From assembly GCA_046329195.1 (NCBI GenBank), contig JAXLVB010000001.1:3038001-3102000 (forward strand): a DNA stretch of 64,000 bases. Reading direction: 5' to 3'. Positions 1 to 10,100 of the stretch are shown in pieces. Position 1 is the stretch's first letter; each line of letters opens with the position of its first letter. The translations under genes were made by a program, and so were the position numbers. Origin of the DNA: JAXLVB01 sp046329195. Lineage in GTDB: Bacteria > Bacteroidota > Bacteroidia > Cytophagales > Spirosomataceae. Below the pieces are notes generated by a model. That model searched no databases. It saw only the letters and a program-made list of their open reading frames with translations, and was not told where the DNA came from.

Positions 1-757
1 GGTGCAGGACAAACTTGACAGGGCGCCGTAAAAGGTAACTCGCCAGCGCACACATGACGCCCCAGGCGGTAGCTTGGTCTTCTTTGCCTCCAAACCCACC
101 TCCCAAGCGCAAGGTCTCAACCTCTATTTTGTGCATACCAATCCCCAACACCTTTGCTGCATGACGCTGTACTACGGTGGGGCCTTGGGTCGAAGAAATC
201 AGTTTGATGCCACCGTTTTCGGTCGGAATGGCATAGCCGCCTTGGGTTTCTAAGTACAAATGCTCTTGGCCGCCTGTTTCGGCGACGCCTTCTATCAAAT
301 AATCACTCAGGGCAAAACCTGTAGCCACATCGCCTGTTTGAAAAGTCCGAGGCGGTACAGTAAGTTTACCTTGTCGTGCGGCTTCTCGTGGGTCGGTCAC
401 AACGGGGAGTTTTTCAATCTCAAGTTGTACCTTTTTGGCCGCTACTCGAGCAATTTCCTCATTTTCGGCTGCTACCAAGGCAATAGGCATCCCCCAGAAA
501 TCCACTACGTCCTCGGCCAACAACACTTCATCCGGTACGATACCCCCAATTTGATTTTCGCCAGGAATATCTTGGTAGGTAATGATGCGGACAACTCCTG
601 GTGTAGCAAGGGCTTCTGAGAAATCGATACGAATAATCCGACCATGTGCTACAGGCGACTCCACCACTGCCAGATGGAGCGTACCTTGAAGCTCAGGAAT
701 ATCATCGAGGTAAACGGATTCACCTCGCAAGTGGGTATAAGAATCTATATTTTGCAT
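1..757 (-). CDS. xdhB: Xanthine dehydrogenase, molybdopterin-binding large subunit (partial)
   Basis: This is the N-terminal part, about 252 residues, of the large subunit of xanthine dehydrogenase; the rest lies beyond the left window edge. The protein would bind the molybdenum cofactor and oxidise xanthine or hypoxanthine in the cytoplasm. The translation begins MQNIDSYTHLRGESVYLDDI, typical of the aldehyde oxidase/xanthine dehydrogenase a/b hammerhead domain, and carries the cofactor-binding stretch LGGGFGGKED near the edge. The ATG lies 19 bases after the stop of the small subunit, so the two form an operon. Another molybdenum hydroxylase substrate cannot be excluded, but the split FeS-FAD plus Mo arrangement fits XdhAB. 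Confidence 0.9.
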   Translation of the reverse strand, partial: MQNIDSYTHLRGESVYLDDIPELQGTLHLAVVESPVAHGRIIRIDFSEALATPGVVRIITYQDIPGENQIGGIVPDEVLLAEDVVDFWGMPIALVAAENEEIARVAAKKVQLEIEKLPVVTDPREAARQGKLTVPPRTFQTGDVATGFALSDYLIEGVAETGGQEHLYLETQGGYAIPTENGGIKLISSTQGPTVVQRHAAKVLGIGMHKIEVETLRLGGGFGGKEDQATAWGVMCALASYLLRRPVKFVLH

Positions 758-776
758 GGATAATGTCGCAAAAGCC

Positions 777-2183
777 TTATAAAAGGTTGAATTTTTGGGC
801 ATGTGCAAGTAATAATTGCCTCAACAACAGTCGTTTGTATGTGGCTGTGCCTCTGGCATCGGAGATAGGGCTGATTTCGTTCTGAGCGATGGTACTGGCT
901 TCGTCTAAAGTAGCTCTTTGGAAAGGTTTTCCTACTAAAAATGCCGACGTTTCGCTCAATAATTTCGGAATAGGTGCTACTCCACCTGCCGAAAGATACG
1001 CTTGGGTAATAAGACCCCCTTGCACATGGACCAACAACGCTGAGTTGACACTGGCAATGTCTAAATGAGTACGCTTGCACACTTTCTCAAAATTAAAATA
1101 ACCGGCTTTTGAGGGTGTCGTTACGTTAAGAGCGGGTACTTCAAAATACAGCGATTCGACTAATTCATCTTCTCGTTTGTCAAGTGTTTTATAGCCAAGA
1201 TAAAAATCCTTCAGTTGAACTTCACGTCGGGCTACCCCGTTGCTCAAGACCAATGTACTATCTAAGGCCAAAAAGAAAACCGTCAAATCGCCGATAGGGG
1301 AGGCGTTTACGAAGTTTCCGGCTAGCGTAGCCATGTTTCGAATCGGTGTGGAAGATACTAACTTTAAATGTGCCTTCAGATTCGGAAAAATGGCTTGCAG
1401 CAAGCTAGAACTCCGCATGTCTTCAGCGGTGGTAGTAGCCCCAAGATAAAGGTAGCGGCCTTCTTGACGAATAAATCGCAAAGCAGAGGTATCATACAAA
1501 GGCTTGAGGGGAGTGTATTTTACCATCAAAGGCCGTTGCACCATCAAGTCGGTCCCTCCACCAATATTCAGGCCTTTTGTCAAAGGAACGGCTGGGGAAG
1601 TTGAGGCGGCAAGCTGCTCTAGGCGTTGGGGGATTTCTTTAAAATAAGAAGGAAGATAGCCTGCTTCGACTAAACTTGCTAACGAATTGGTCTTATAAAT
1701 GGATTGTAATTGGTTGACAATCTGCTCAATAGCTCGCTCAATAGACTTATATCCAGTACAGCGGCAAATATTGCCATCAATGGCGGCAATGCCATTTTCG
1801 TAGGTTTTGTCGGTGTGGTCCACACAAAAGCCCATTAACGAAACAACAAAACCTACCGTACAAAACCCGCATTGCGTGGCTCCTTCGTTGGCAAATGCCT
1901 GCTGAATAGGGTTCAACCGATGGAGTTGGTTCAGGCCCTCAATGGTCACAATGTGTTTGCCGTTGGCATTAGACAAGGGCATCAAACACGACGTCATACT
2001 CTGATAACGCAGTGTGCCGTCTTGACGACTTCCTACCAGCACCGTACAAGCGCCGCAGTCACCCTCTCGGCACCCGATTTTGGTACCTTTGAGATGCTGA
2101 TGATAGCGCACAAAATCCAACATGACCATACCTTCAGGTTGTTCGGTCTGAATGAGTTGGTCATTTAGCAAAAACGAAATCAT
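777..2183 (-). CDS. xdhA: Xanthine dehydrogenase, iron-sulfur/FAD small subunit
   Basis: This 468-residue protein is the electron-transfer subunit partnering the Mo subunit downstream. Residues 1-75 form a plant-type 2Fe-2S domain with Cys38, Cys43 and Cys46 (GCREGDCGAC). A second all-helical 2Fe-2S domain follows with QCGFC and GNICRCTGY. After about residue 200 comes the FAD-binding domain of the CO dehydrogenase flavoprotein type (NIGGGTDLMV), then the C-terminal FAD domain. This order matches XdhA. The ATG is 3 bases from the stop of the upstream small membrane-protein gene, so all three are probably co-transcribed. The operon suits purine salvage or catabolism. No XdhC-type maturation gene is visible here, but the cluster continues off the window. 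Confidence 0.93.
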   Translation of the reverse strand: MISFLLNDQLIQTEQPEGMVMLDFVRYHQHLKGTKIGCREGDCGACTVLVGSRQDGTLRYQSMTSCLMPLSNANGKHIVTIEGLNQLHRLNPIQQAFANEGATQCGFCTVGFVVSLMGFCVDHTDKTYENGIAAIDGNICRCTGYKSIERAIEQIVNQLQSIYKTNSLASLVEAGYLPSYFKEIPQRLEQLAASTSPAVPLTKGLNIGGGTDLMVQRPLMVKYTPLKPLYDTSALRFIRQEGRYLYLGATTTAEDMRSSSLLQAIFPNLKAHLKLVSSTPIRNMATLAGNFVNASPIGDLTVFFLALDSTLVLSNGVARREVQLKDFYLGYKTLDKREDELVESLYFEVPALNVTTPSKAGYFNFEKVCKRTHLDIASVNSALLVHVQGGLITQAYLSAGGVAPIPKLLSETSAFLVGKPFQRATLDEASTIAQNEISPISDARGTATYKRLLLRQLLLAHAQKFNLL

Positions 2184-2186
2184 AGC

Positions 2187-2540
2187 TTATTTCTTTACTT
2201 CCATCCAAGTCCAAATAGCCGTTGCCACATCTACTCCTGCAAAGAGCACTAAGGCAGGTTTGGTGAGTCCAGTTACCACAAATACTACAAAAGCAATTCC
2301 CACAAAAAGCCGTCCATACACCGTACCCATCAAAATCTCATTGTTAGGATTTTTTCGGATGAAGTGGTATAAGATAGCCAGCGTGAATACAATAACGCCG
2401 AGTACTTTAATCCAGATTTCGGATGTTGGCTCAAAACCAAACATACCTAGCATCACATTAGGAATAAAAATGAGTTGAAGGCTGGTAATCACTACATAAA
2501 TTTGCTGAACCAGCAGCGAGGTGTACGATTTAGTTTGCAT
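2187..2540 (-). CDS. Small four-helix membrane protein, unknown function
   Basis: The 117-residue protein has about four hydrophobic segments (residues about 11-30, 44-60, 75-92 and 97-112) with short charged loops such as RKNPNNE, so it is an inner-membrane protein. It ends 3 bases before the xanthine dehydrogenase small-subunit start, suggesting co-transcription. No catalytic or binding motif is recognisable. Comparable small membrane proteins are common in Cytophagales, and the link to purine oxidation may be positional only. Confidence 0.7.
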   Translation of the reverse strand: MQTKSYTSLLVQQIYVVITSLQLIFIPNVMLGMFGFEPTSEIWIKVLGVIVFTLAILYHFIRKNPNNEILMGTVYGRLFVGIAFVVFVVTGLTKPALVLFAGVDVATAIWTWMEVKK

Positions 2541-2636
2541 AAGCGAAGAGGTGTTTTGAGGTAGAGAATCGTTCCAAGTTAAGAAAAAATTGAAAAAATC
2601 ACTGTATTCTTATCTTTTTTACTGAAAACAAGCGAG

Positions 2637-3599
2637 TTAGCGTAGAGAAGCATTGTAAAGGTTCAGCACTTCTTGTACCATCACCGAAATCTCCTTCGTG
2701 CCGTCGAGCCAATGGATAGAGATGCCGTCTCGTTCCATTTTTCGGAAAAAGGTCATCTGCCGTTTGGCAAATTGGTGAATGGCCACGTTGAGCCGCTCAA
2801 CCATCGTTTCGTGGGTCAACTCTCCCAATACGTATTGCGTAATAAACTTGTACTCTAAGCCATAGTAAATGAGTTGGTCAGGAGTTAGACCTTGTTCAAT
2901 TAGGCGGCGTACTTCCTCAACCATGCCTTGCTGAAGTCGTAGGTAAAGGCGTTGGGTGATGCGCTCTCGTCGTAGGTCAGTAGGTAGGCCAATCCCAAAA
3001 ACTTGGTAGTGCAGTGGTGGTTGGTCAGAAAATTGTACAGTAGGATTTGCCTGTAAAAAACGTCCAATTTCGATAGCCCGAATCAACCGTTTGCGGGTAG
3101 AAGTATCAGCCAAGGGCGTGTAAGCCGAAACAAACTGTTTAAAAAGGATGGATAATTCTTGGTCAGTTTTGGCATGTAGGTGAGTGCGCAGGGCTTCATC
3201 AATAGGAATGCCTGTAAACTGAAATTGTTTTATCACCGCCTCAATATATAATCCACTACCGCCACACAAAATAGGAACCTTGTCCCGCTGCCTGATACCA
3301 TTCAGTACTTTTTGAACCTCTTGTTGGTACTGAAAAAGATGATACGCCTCGCCTGCTTCGACTACATCAATTAAATGGTACGGAATTTGCTTGCTATTTA
3401 TCATGTAATCAGCCAAATCTTTACCCGTACCGATGTCCATACCTCGATACACCTGTCTGGAATCAGCACTAATTACCTCGCCACCAAGCTCCAAAGCCAA
3501 TTGGGTAGCCAATTGAGTTTTCCCGCTGGCCGTTGGCCCCAGTATCACAAGAAGGGGTTGATTGTCAGGAACTAAGGGCGAATGTTGGTCTGGTAACAT
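2637..3599 (-). CDS. miaA: tRNA dimethylallyltransferase MiaA
   Basis: MiaA transfers a dimethylallyl group to N6 of A37 in tRNAs reading codons that begin with U. The 320-residue protein carries the P-loop GPTASGKT at residues 21-28, the family motif DSRQVYRGMDIGTGK, and the GGSGLYIEAV segment of the isopentenyl-transferase fold. The C-terminal KRQMTFFRK is also typical. Length is normal for bacterial MiaA. The gene stands alone on the minus strand, divergent from the FecR gene at 3746, with 146 bases between the two starts. Confidence 0.96.
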   Translation of the reverse strand: MLPDQHSPLVPDNQPLLVILGPTASGKTQLATQLALELGGEVISADSRQVYRGMDIGTGKDLADYMINSKQIPYHLIDVVEAGEAYHLFQYQQEVQKVLNGIRQRDKVPILCGGSGLYIEAVIKQFQFTGIPIDEALRTHLHAKTDQELSILFKQFVSAYTPLADTSTRKRLIRAIEIGRFLQANPTVQFSDQPPLHYQVFGIGLPTDLRRERITQRLYLRLQQGMVEEVRRLIEQGLTPDQLIYYGLEYKFITQYVLGELTHETMVERLNVAIHQFAKRQMTFFRKMERDGISIHWLDGTKEISVMVQEVLNLYNASLR

Positions 3600-3745
3600 T
3601 AATTTTTTGTCGAAAAATTCGGACGTTTAACGAGAAATTTGCAATAAATGTAAGTAATTTGAAAAATCGGGAACGAAATGAGTTACTTTTGGTAACAGAT
3701 TGCATCTAAAGAAGGTAAAGCAGCATGAATTAATTTTTAATTGTT

Positions 3746-4819
3746 TTGTCAAATCGCTACCAAAAACCGGACTTTGCCACGCTATGCCGACACTACGCTG
3801 GGGAGGCTTCCTCAACGGAGAATGAGTTGGTCGTATCTTGGCGTGACGAAAGCGAGTCCAATCAGCAGCGTTATCAACAGTTCCAAAAGGTATGGGCACT
3901 GTCGTATGACGTACCTGCCGAAAAATTAGACTTCAACCCCGATACTGTCTGGAAAGAAACTGCCGTTCGATTCTACTCTCGGAGCATTCTTGAAAAAGCC
4001 CGAGAACTTCAACAACAAGAATCCAAACCCGCAGCCAAAGTAATTCCATTACAGCGATGGAAATACGCCATAGCCGCCACTGTAGCTTTAGTATTAGTTT
4101 CGTTTGCAACCTACAAGTTCATAACCTACAACCCGACCATTACTGTAATGGCGGATGCCAACAAAACCAAAGAAGTTACGCTCGAAGACGGCACCAAAGT
4201 CTTGCTCAATAAAAAGGCCGTTTTGCAATTCCCATCTCATTTCGAAGGTGAGCATCGTGACGTAGCCTTGCAAGGCGATGCCATATTTGAAGTAGCTAAA
4301 AATCCTAAAATGCCGTTTAGAGTGGATGCAGGGCAATCATTAATTGAGGTGTTAGGAACGGTATTTAGACTCAAGTCAGAAGAAAAAAGTACAGAAGTAG
4401 CTGTAAAAGAAGGCAAGGTAGGCTTGGCAGACAAGGCTAATGTACAAAATTCGACAAAACTCGGTGCAGGCCAAAAGGCAGCACTCGCAGGTGGTAAAAT
4501 AGAAGTGCGTCCTTTTGACCCCAATGACTTTGCCTTGGCATCGGGTAAGCTTGCCTTTCAAAATGCAACGTTGGCTACTATCTTCGCAACGTTAGAAAAC
4601 TACTACGAAAAGAAAATCCAAGTGGCTGACCCGTCGGTATTACAAACCTGTAAATTGAGCGTTACGTTTGAAAACAGAAGCTGGGAGGAATCGTTGGAAA
4701 TTTTACAGCTAATGCTTTTTTTACAATACGATACAACCAGCGACGGTATCATCATCAAATCGTTGGAATGCGACTTAGATAATCAAACTAAAGCATCCCG
4801 ACGAGCTACTTCTAAATAG
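3746..4819 (+). CDS. FecR-family anti-sigma factor (first copy)
   Basis: This 357-residue FecR protein is an inner-membrane regulator that would pass a signal from an outer-membrane TonB receptor to an ECF sigma factor. A cytoplasmic N-terminal domain (residues 1-100) precedes one membrane span (about 105-125, AIAATVALVLVSFATY). The periplasmic FecR domain follows, with LEDGTKVLLN and GDAIFEVAKN, and a DUF4974-like C-terminal domain begins near residue 270. The start is TTG at 3746. The only nearby upstream in-frame ATG, at 3725, reaches a TAA after one codon. Unusually, no sigma gene precedes it; the sigma factor lies two genes downstream. A 30-base gap leads to the STN-like gene. Confidence 0.88.
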   Translation: MSNRYQKPDFATLCRHYAGEASSTENELVVSWRDESESNQQRYQQFQKVWALSYDVPAEKLDFNPDTVWKETAVRFYSRSILEKARELQQQESKPAAKVIPLQRWKYAIAATVALVLVSFATYKFITYNPTITVMADANKTKEVTLEDGTKVLLNKKAVLQFPSHFEGEHRDVALQGDAIFEVAKNPKMPFRVDAGQSLIEVLGTVFRLKSEEKSTEVAVKEGKVGLADKANVQNSTKLGAGQKAALAGGKIEVRPFDPNDFALASGKLAFQNATLATIFATLENYYEKKIQVADPSVLQTCKLSVTFENRSWEESLEILQLMLFLQYDTTSDGIIIKSLECDLDNQTKASRRATSK

Positions 4820-4849
4820 AAATTCGTTATTTGTTAACCGCCACTAACT

Positions 4850-5233
4850 ATGATGAAGGGTATTCAAGGAGGGCTTGTGCTACTATTGGTAAGTATAGCT
4901 ATGCAGGTAGGAGGCCAATCTACGTCACTTCTTAGCCAAGAAGTAGCCCTAACGCCCGAGATAAAAAGCGTAGAAGGCCACTTGAATGACTTACGAGGCA
5001 AGGGGCTTCAAATCAACTACGTGGACAATCACGTGGATTTGAACCGCCCGATTCGGCTGGTCAAAGAAACCGATAGCTTACAAAACTTACTAAAAGATAT
5101 TTTACGAGAAGAACCCCTTCAAATCATCGAAAAGAACAATGCCATTTATTTAGTACGAATGAAGGTGATTCCACCACCTCCAATAGAGCCTAAAAAAGGT
5201 AAAAACTTCGTGGTATTAGGAATGCGTTTCTGA
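4850..5233 (+). CDS. Short secreted STN-domain-like protein
   Basis: The 127-residue protein starts with a signal peptide (GGLVLLLVSIAMQVGGQ, residues 7-23). The remainder resembles a lone STN (secretin/TonB short N-terminal) domain: a segment with GLQINYVDNHVDLNRPIRL, then a helix with SLQNLLKDILREEPLQI, then a final strand with NNAIYLVRM. It ends in a proline-rich tail (IPPPPIEPKKGK). STN domains normally sit at the front of TonB receptors that signal to FecR. Here the domain stands alone right after a FecR gene, so it may be a detached signalling domain or what remains of a larger receptor. Assignment to STN rests on pattern only. Confidence 0.65.
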   Translation: MMKGIQGGLVLLLVSIAMQVGGQSTSLLSQEVALTPEIKSVEGHLNDLRGKGLQINYVDNHVDLNRPIRLVKETDSLQNLLKDILREEPLQIIEKNNAIYLVRMKVIPPPPIEPKKGKNFVVLGMRF

Positions 5234-5288
5234 GAATTCTTTCGTTTTTTCCTGTTATATTTCTATATTTCGCCGTTTTCTTCTAAAC

Positions 5289-5864
5289 ATGGCGAATCCC
5301 ACTTTTACTGATGAGCAACTTGTAAAGCGTCTATTGGTAGATGGCGATGCCGCCTTGCGTGAACTCTACAACCGTTATGCCAAGCGCCTGTATTCGTTGG
5401 CTCTTTACAAAACGGGGTCTCGTGAAACTGCCGAAGAAATAGTCCAAGAGATTTTTGTGAAGCTTTGGGAAAACCGAGAACGTCTTCAGATTGAGCACGT
5501 GGAGAGTTATCTTTTTACGGCTTTAAAGTATCAGATTATCAGTCACTTGCGAAGTAGTGTTGCTCAACGTCGAGTACAAACTGTCGAAGATGATTTACCT
5601 CAGATAACCGCCCCCAGCGACTATACCATCGGAGTCGAAGAAATCCGTTTGGCATTAGAACAAAGTGTTAGTCAACTACCTGCTAAAACTCGCCAGATTT
5701 TTGTGATGAGCCGGATGGACGAACTGTCGCATCGAGAAATTGCAGCACAACTGGATTTGTCTGAAAAAACGGTAGAATATCACATTGCACAAGCCCTCAA
5801 ATATCTTCGCCTTTCCTTAAAAGAATACTTACTCGCCCTCTTAATCCCCTTGTTAGGGTTTTGA
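5289..5864 (+). CDS. ECF-subfamily RNA polymerase sigma-70 factor
   Basis: This 191-residue protein has only sigma regions 2 and 4, as in ECF sigma factors. Region 2 spans about residues 22-90, with AEEIVQEIFVKLWENRERL as the polymerase-binding and -10 recognition segment. Region 4 spans about 130-180, with LPAKTRQIFVMSRMDELSHR and a helix-turn-helix DLSEKTVEYHIAQALKYLR. The hydrophobic C-terminal tail (LLALLIPLLGF) is common in Bacteroidota FecI-like sigma factors. The gene sits between two FecR genes and upstream of a TonB receptor, so it probably drives transcription of the receptor once released by one of the FecR proteins. Confidence 0.94.
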   Translation: MANPTFTDEQLVKRLLVDGDAALRELYNRYAKRLYSLALYKTGSRETAEEIVQEIFVKLWENRERLQIEHVESYLFTALKYQIISHLRSSVAQRRVQTVEDDLPQITAPSDYTIGVEEIRLALEQSVSQLPAKTRQIFVMSRMDELSHREIAAQLDLSEKTVEYHIAQALKYLRLSLKEYLLALLIPLLGF

Positions 5865-5965
5865 ATTTTTTGAATGAATTTCTGCTTTTTTCTTTATTTT
5901 CATTGAATTTTTTTAATAATTAATAAAATTTTTTAGGGATACTTTTCTGTTTTTCGACTTTATTC

Positions 5966-6982
5966 ATGAAAACAGAAAATAGCATGAGTAAGCAGTCATT
6001 TGAAAATTTAGTAGAAAAATATTTAGCAGGCACTTGTACCCACCAAGAGAAACGATTGGTGGAGCAGTGGTATGAGTTAACGGGTACAGAAGCTGAAATT
6101 CCTACCGAAGAACAAGAGTGGCAAATTATCAAGGAGAAAATTTGGGATAGCATCCAGCACCAAACAGAAACGCCAAGAGTGTTACCATTATGGCGTCAAC
6201 CGATGGTGCGTTGGAGTATTGCTGCGGCAGTTGTATTGGGGTTGTTTAGTTTTCTCTGGTTTTATTCATGGAATGGTACTCATAAAGAGTTAGTTATCAT
6301 CGAAAAAGAGGGTAAAGTACATGTCCAAAATTATGCCATGCAGCCACGCACCCTCCGTTTACCCGATGGCTCGCAGGTGCAGCTTTTGGCTAATGCGAGC
6401 CTAATCTATCCACATCAATTTGCTGCCAAAACCCGAGAAATCACCCTACATGGCGATGCTTTTTTCCAAGTCACGCATAACCCTGCCAAGCCGTTTTTGG
6501 TAAATACGGGCGAAATCGTAACCAAAGTATTAGGAACAAGTTTTTGGGTACGTCAGAAGCCTAACAGTGAGATTGAAGTTGATGTTAGAACAGGCAAAGT
6601 GGCTGTTTTTGAGAAAGTGGCCAGCAACCCCAAAAACAATGGCGTGCTCCTAACCCCCAATCAGAAGGTGGTGTATTTTGCTAAAGAACAACATTTTGTG
6701 ACAGGCTTAGTAGAAAAGCCCGAACCCATTGCCACCACGGCTGAAGCAAAGCTTGTATTTGATTTTGTGAATCAACCCCTGAGTGAAGTAATCTATTCTT
6801 TTGAAAAAACGTATGGGATTCGGTTTGAAACCGAAAACCCTAAGTTGATGAATTGTACGTTGACAGGCGACCTTACAGGTTTACCCATGTTTACGCAGTT
6901 AGAAGTGCTTTGTCAGTCACTGGGCGCTACCTATCAAGTGCGAGGAACCAGCATTGTGTTCAGTGGAAAAGGCTGTCAATAA
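5966..6982 (+). CDS. FecR-family anti-sigma factor (second copy)
   Basis: The 338-residue protein has the standard FecR layout: a cytoplasmic N-terminal anti-sigma region with FENLVEKYLAGTCTHQEKRL, a membrane span near residues 78-97 (WSIAAAVVLGLFSFLWFYSW), a periplasmic FecR domain (LPDGSQVQLLANASLIYP, GDAFFQVTHNPAKPF, VLGTSFWV) and a C-terminal DUF4974 domain (about 258-335). It follows the ECF sigma gene by 101 bases and precedes the TonB receptor, the usual sigma-FecR-receptor order. It is therefore the more likely partner of this sigma factor. A second in-frame ATG at 5984 is an alternative start. Confidence 0.93.
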   Translation: MKTENSMSKQSFENLVEKYLAGTCTHQEKRLVEQWYELTGTEAEIPTEEQEWQIIKEKIWDSIQHQTETPRVLPLWRQPMVRWSIAAAVVLGLFSFLWFYSWNGTHKELVIIEKEGKVHVQNYAMQPRTLRLPDGSQVQLLANASLIYPHQFAAKTREITLHGDAFFQVTHNPAKPFLVNTGEIVTKVLGTSFWVRQKPNSEIEVDVRTGKVAVFEKVASNPKNNGVLLTPNQKVVYFAKEQHFVTGLVEKPEPIATTAEAKLVFDFVNQPLSEVIYSFEKTYGIRFETENPKLMNCTLTGDLTGLPMFTQLEVLCQSLGATYQVRGTSIVFSGKGCQ

Positions 6983-7000
6983 TTGATTTCTCTATAAAAA

Positions 7001-7032
7001 AGAGGCAACAATGCGCCAACATTGTTGCCTCT
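7001..7032. terminator. Perfect hairpin between FecR and TonB receptor genes
   Basis: A 13-bp perfect inverted repeat (AGAGGCAACAATG and its complement) closes a 6-base loop 18 bases after the FecR stop. On the plus strand it is preceded, not followed, by a T/A-rich run (ATAAAAA before it, GAGTACC after it), so it is a poor intrinsic terminator in the gene direction. On the minus strand it is followed by six T. It may stabilise the sigma-FecR transcript end or attenuate read-through into the receptor gene. Confidence 0.6.
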
Positions 7033-7112
7033 GAGTACCTCCGTCGAGCATCCGCCAAGATGAATCGGAGTAGTTCTGTTCATGTTCAACTTTACAAAAC
7101 CAATTCGAAGTT

Positions 7113-10100
7113 ATGAAAAAAATAACAACTTCCAAATCTGCTCTCTTTGCCACTATGAAGATTACGCTTACCCAAGCTTTTTTGGCTTTGTTGTTTATTG
7201 GGAACTCGCTTGCCCACGACAGCAAGTCGCAGAACTTGATGGACAAGAGTGTTACCATTAATCTACAAAATGTAGAAGTAACCGAAGCCTTGAGTCAACT
7301 TGAGAAAATGGTCGAAATTAAGTTTTTTTATAGCCCCAAAGTCATTCAGGCCGACCGCAAAGTGAGTGTACAAGCTCAAAACCTCAGATTTTCGGAGCTA
7401 TTGAGCCGCCTGCTTACCCCACTAGATGTTACGTACAAAATCGTGGGTAATCAGGTAGTGTTGTCTGCTCAAGAGAAAGTGGCCGCACCTATCATGCAGG
7501 AGCCCATCCCAAACGAAATCCCCGAAGAACCCGTGACAGGCAAAGTAATTGACTCTTCGGGGCAACCGCTTCCGGGCGTAAATATTCAAATCAAAGGCAC
7601 CACCCGAGGTGTGACGACCGATGCCGCAGGCGAGTTTAAAATCAATGCTAACGAGGGAGATATGCTGGTTTTCTCGTTTATCGGTTACCTCACAAAAGAA
7701 ATAAAAGTAAATGGTAAATCGCTGAATGTAACACTCGAAGATGCCACTGCTCAACTTTCGGAAGTAGTCGTGGTGGGTTCGAGAGGTTTGCCCCGAACCG
7801 ATGTGGAGCGACCAGTACCGGTAGATGTGTTGAGTGCCAAAGAGTTGCGCTCGACGGGACAGGTAGATTTGGGACAGCAGATTCAGTTTACGTCGCCGTC
7901 GTTCAACTCGGCCAAGACGGGGGTCAATGGTGTAGCTAACTATGCCGACCCGGCTACGTTGCGAGGATTGTCGCCAGACCAAGTGCTGGTGTTGGTAGAT
8001 GGCAAGCGTCGGCATCAGTTTTCGGGGCTTAATCTGAACGTAACTATCGGCTTAGGAACGGTTGTTACGGATATGAATGCGATTCCTGCCTTGGCTCTTG
8101 ACCGAGTTGAGATTTTGAGAGATGGTGCCGCTGCTCAATACGGTTCGGATGCGATTGCCGGAATTGTGAACTTGGCGCTTAATAAAAGCGTAGGCAAAGG
8201 CACTTTCACGACACAATACGGCGTCACCAAGGAAGGCGATGGAGCTTCGTACCTAGCTTCGTTGAACTATGGTTTTAAGTTGGGTAAAGAAAAAAGCTAT
8301 CTAAACCTGACCTTCAATTACCAACACGCCAATGCCACCAACCGCTCCGATTTCTACAATCCGAAGCCCGTGGCTGATGGAGCCTACACTGGTATTTATT
8401 CAAACACCCAAGCTACCGACGAGACCTCTCGGAAAACCCGTGGCGTTTGGGGCGACTACGGCACGTTCCGAGTAGGTACTTATGGTAGTAACCAAACCAC
8501 TGGTTATCAGGGTTTTTATAACTTGGGGTATCCTCTCAAAAACAACTGGAACCTGTACAGCTTTGGCGGGTTTTCGCAAAAAGACATTTTGGCGTATGGA
8601 TTCTTCCGAGTGGCAAATCCCAGCAATGCCAACTCAACGCCGGAGATTTTTCCAGACGGCTATACGCCAGAGTTGCCCGGCAAAACGGTGGACTATTCTT
8701 CAGTAGTGGGGCTTAGTCGTAAAGTTGCAAAAGGCTGGAATCTGGACTTCAGCACTGGATATGGATATAACTACTTAGACTTGTGGGCCAACAACACGAC
8801 GAATCCGTCGATGGGAGCAAGTTCACCGACCAATTTTTATGTAGGACGGAGTGTGTTTGGTCAAAGTACGACCGAGGCCAACTTGTCTCGGAATTATAAG
8901 AATGTATTGGGAACCCAATCCCTCAACTTGGCGCTTGGAGGGCAGTTTCGGGTGGACCAGTTTAAATTAGAGCAAGGCAGCAAAGAATCGTATCAAGTAG
9001 GGCCTTTAGCATTGAGCAAAAACAAGGCACCAGGGTCGAGTGGCCGTCCGGGTATTGCAGACGTGGACGAAACCAACGCTACTCGCATCAACATTGGTTT
9101 TTATGCCGATGTAGAAAGTGATATTACTAACAAACTGTTGTTGGCAGTGGCGCTTCGTTATGAAAACTATAGCGATTTTGGCAGTAATATTTCTGGGAAA
9201 CTGGCTTCTCGCCTCAAGCTAAGCGAGAGTATTTCGTTGAGGGGTTCAATCAACAAAGGCTTTAGAGCGCCGTCGTTGGCCCAAACCTTCAATAGTCAAA
9301 CCACTTCCACCGTGCAAGCGGGCGCCATTATTCAAACGAAACAATTACCTAACAGCGACCCTCGCCTCAAGCAAATCGGTATCGAAGACCCTAAAGCCGA
9401 AACTTCTTGGAACTACAACTTGGGCGTAACGGCCAAAGCAGGAGAGAAGCTACTCTTCACACTTGACGCCTATCAGATTGATATTACCGACCGGATTATT
9501 TTGTCAGAGCGGATGATTATCAACAATATCGCAGCACTAAAGCCCTTATTTCCAGGGATTAGCGAGGTACGCTTTTTTACCAATCATGTGAATACTCGCA
9601 CCAAAGGTATTGATTTTGTAACCACGTTTAGACACTCATTTAACCCTAAAAATAAACTGACGGCCAGCTTGGCATTGACATTTAACGAAACCAAAATCAT
9701 TAGCCAAAAAGATACACCCAGTCAATTACAAGCTGGTACTACTGCCAAAATCTTGATGATTGATACGGTAAGTATTAGCCTCATTGAAACCGCCCAGCCT
9801 CGCCAAAAAGCCTTGTTATCGTTAGGTTATCAAGTTGACAAACTTTCGCTGAATACTCGTGTTTCGTACTTTGGACCAGTTACCGCTTGGGAAAAACCCA
9901 CAGGCAAACCCCACATTACGCAGACATTCAGTGCCAAAACCCTAGTTGATGTATTTGCTTCCTACAATTTCAATAATAAGCTGATGCTTACGGCTGGAGC
10001 CAATAACATTGCCAATGTATATCCAGATAAAGTAGCGCTTAACTTTGCTGGATACTCCAATGGACAGATTCCTTATACCCGTAATGCCAATCAATTTGGT

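Noticed and set aside
260..619. Plus-strand ORF of 119 codons inside the xanthine dehydrogenase large subunit
   Set aside because: It is antisense to a clear molybdopterin-binding subunit and its translation resembles no protein family.
3627..3899. Minus-strand 90-codon ORF across the miaA-FecR gap
   Set aside because: It overlaps the FecR N-terminus on the other strand and has no recognisable pattern.
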